Assembly: GCA_026786065.1 (NCBI GenBank)
Contig: JAJAYS010000068.1
Location: 1-15,720 of the forward strand
Reading direction: 5' to 3'
From: Polaromonas sp.
Lineage (GTDB): Bacteria; Pseudomonadota; Gammaproteobacteria; Burkholderiales; Burkholderiaceae_C
Length of the DNA stretch: 15,720 bases
Part shown: in pieces, positions 14,174-15,720 of the stretch
Layout of the letters: each line of letters opens with the position of its first letter
Numbering within the stretch: position 1 is the first letter of the stretch
The notes under the pieces: model-generated
Told to the model about the DNA's origin: nothing
The model's input: the letters and a program-made list of their open reading frames with translations, nothing else
Database searches by the model: none
Translations under genes and position numbers: made by a program

Positions 14174-15720
14174 ATGCAATGCACGCGTTGAGGGCGAAGC
14201 GCGCTGGCCGATGCGCGGTTTTGCGACGCGTGCGGCGCGCCGGTCGAGCGCCACGATGGGGCGCCGACGACCGGGCTGACCGACACCGAACACTTCGTCG
14301 GCCGCCAGCGCGAACTGGGCGTTCTCGATGGGCTGCTGACCCGCGCACTGGCGGCGTCGGGTGGCACGGCAGCAATCGCTGGTGAACCCGGGATCGGCAA
14401 GACCCGCACCGCCGAGCGGCTGGCCGAACGCGCCAGCGCGCGCGGCATGCAGGTGTATTGGGGCCGATGCAACGAAGAGCCCGGCGCGCCGCCGTACTGG
14501 GCGTGGCAGCAGTTGCTGCAGGCCTGGATTGCCGCCAGCGACGACGCCACGCTGCGCCAAGTGGTCGGGCGGTACGCTCAGACCCTGTCCGAGATCGTCC
14601 CCGAGCTGCTGGAGCCGATTGACGGTGACGGGCGCGCCGCGGCGACGGCGGCAGTCGATGCCGCTCAGGCACGCTTTCGGCTGTTCGATGCCGTCGTCTC
14701 GTTCTGGAAGCGGGCCGCCGCCAGTGCGCCCTTGCTGCTGGTGTTCGACAACCTGCACTGGGCCGATGGGTCCTCGCTGCGCCTGCTCGAATTCATGGCG
14801 TCGGCGATTGGCGCGAGTCGGCTGTTGGTGCTGGTGACCTACCGCGATATCGAGTTGACGCGCCAGCACCCGCTGTCGGCAACCCTAGGCGAACTGGCGC
14901 GCCAGCCTGGTTTTGAGCGCCTGCGGCTGACCGGCTTGGGGCGGACCGAGACCGCCGGCGTGATGCGTCTGGCCGGCGCGCGAGCGCTGGCGCCGGCGCT
15001 GGTCGATGCGATCCACGATCAAACCGAGGGCAATCCGCTGTTCATCGGCGAAGTCACCCGCTTGCTGCTGCAGGAGGCACACGCCGACGCCTCGCCGGCG
15101 GACCCGGCCGGCCTGCGTAACGTCAGGCTTTTGCGCATCCCCGAAGGCATCAAAGACGCGATTGGCCGGCGCCTGAACCGGCTGTCGGAGCCGACCAACC
15201 GGGTGCTGGCCGCGGCTTCGGTGATCGGCCGCAGGTTCGATTTGCGCCTGCTCAGCCGGCTGCTCTGCGACGCCGACGATCCTGGCTGTGCGCAGGCGAT
15301 CGAACAGGCCTTGCAAGCCCGGGTGGTGGAGAGCCTGCGCGAGCCCGGTCATTACCAGTTTTCGCACGCCCTGTTCCGTGAAACCCTGTACGACGAGATT
15401 CCCGGCCCGCAGCGCAGCCGGCTGCACCATCAGCTGGTGACGGCAATCGAAGCACTGAACCCCGACAACCCCGATCAACAACTGCCCCTGCTCGCGCATC
15501 ACCAATGGGCGGCGCTGCCGGGCGGCGATGTGGCCCGCGCGGTGGACTATGCGCAGCGCGCCGGGCCGGGGCGCGCGCCGACCGCCAACGGGCGCATGAA
15601 GAGGCGGCGCGCTTCTACCGGCTCGCGCTCGACGCCATTGATGCCGGCACCGGCTTCACACGCGAAGCGCGCTGCGATCTGCTCAATGCGCTCGGCGGCG
15701 CGCTCAGCCACGCCGCCGAG
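14174..15720 (+). pseudogene. Zinc-ribbon/STAND-type AAA ATPase (signalling), nonsense and frameshift mutated, runs off right edge
   Basis: From ATG 14174 the frame reads MQCTR, TGA (14189-14191), GRSALADARFCDACGAPVE. The stop replaces the second Cys of a canonical CxxC...CxxC zinc ribbon. The open frame then gives HFVGRQREL (from residue 39), Walker A GEPGIGKT (70-77), WGRCNEEPGAPPYWAW, Walker B LLLVFDNLHWAD with Asp192, and the winged-helix-like FSHALFRETLYDEI. This is the layout of large ATPases found with LuxR-type or cyclase output domains; the output domain lies beyond the edge. Around 15563-15580 the frame shifts: the segment RQRAHEEAARFYRLALDAID lies in another frame and continues to the window end. 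The next in-frame ATG (14447) lies after Walker A, so no intact ATPase can be made. Sequencing error could explain one lesion but less easily both. Confidence 0.82.

Noticed and set aside
14189..14217. Selenocysteine insertion at the in-frame TGA, with a CGCGC/GCGCG hairpin 8 bases downstream
   Set aside because: The loop lies only 13 bases from the TGA, shorter than usual for a bacterial SECIS. The residue is a structural zinc ligand rather than a redox site, and the same gene has a second frame lesion. Decay or sequence error is simpler.

Overview
The window looks like a piece of chromosome from a GC-rich betaproteobacterium, most likely a member of the Comamonadaceae (Polaromonas, Rhodoferax or Variovorax type). 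This is inferred from three things: two orphan periplasmic binding proteins next to CoA-thioester catabolic genes, protein style and codon use, and dispersed intergenic repeats of kinds I associate from memory with that family. No rRNA, tRNA, CRISPR array, plasmid or phage module was seen.

Left part (1-6570), minus strand. Read in the direction of transcription, this is a catabolic/uptake block: an ABC-type solute-binding protein (6570-5449), a Bug/TctC-type tripartite tricarboxylate receptor (5207-4170), a MaoC/mesaconyl-CoA-hydratase-like protein (4161-3277), an acyl-CoA dehydrogenase (3253-2090) and a class III CoA-transferase (2038-839). A degraded 3' piece of an alpha/beta hydrolase (550-386) and the start of an MmgE/PrpD protein (363 to beyond the left edge) follow. 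From the Bug receptor to the CoA-transferase the spacings are 8, 23 and 51 bases, so this is probably one operon that captures a carboxylic acid, activates it as a CoA ester, oxidises it and hydrates it. The 475 bases between CoA-transferase and MmgE hold no intact gene: the hydrolase remnant, a 158-bp MITE-like element with terminal inverted repeats (551-708) and a copy of a second dispersed repeat (782-821).

Middle (6571-9472). The gap 6571-7137 holds an AT-rich leader, a decayed IS5-family transposase fragment and another copy of the second repeat. A plus-strand gamma-glutamyltransferase lipoprotein gene follows (7138-8991). The gap 8992-9472 has no gene. It holds a hairpin just after the GGT stop, a third copy of the second repeat, a large imperfect inverted repeat, nine perfect copies of an 8-bp tandem repeat and a perfect 8-bp-stem hairpin.

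Right part (9473-15720). Minus-strand genes encode a YihY/BrkB membrane protein, a BBE-type FAD-dependent oxidoreductase, a SAM-dependent methyltransferase (57 bases before the oxidoreductase) and an exported cupin. Two more copies or half-copies of the MITE-like repeat sit directly downstream of the cupin and oxidoreductase genes. On the plus strand a small DUF4242 protein is followed 20 bases later by a large zinc-ribbon/STAND-type ATPase gene. That gene is broken twice: a TGA where the second zinc-ribbon Cys codon should be, and a frameshift near 15563-15580.

No clearly new biological system is evident. The most useful observations are the catabolic operon, reading-frame damage that can be reconstructed at base level in three loci, and a repeat family whose ends abut gene 3' ends and TA dinucleotides.
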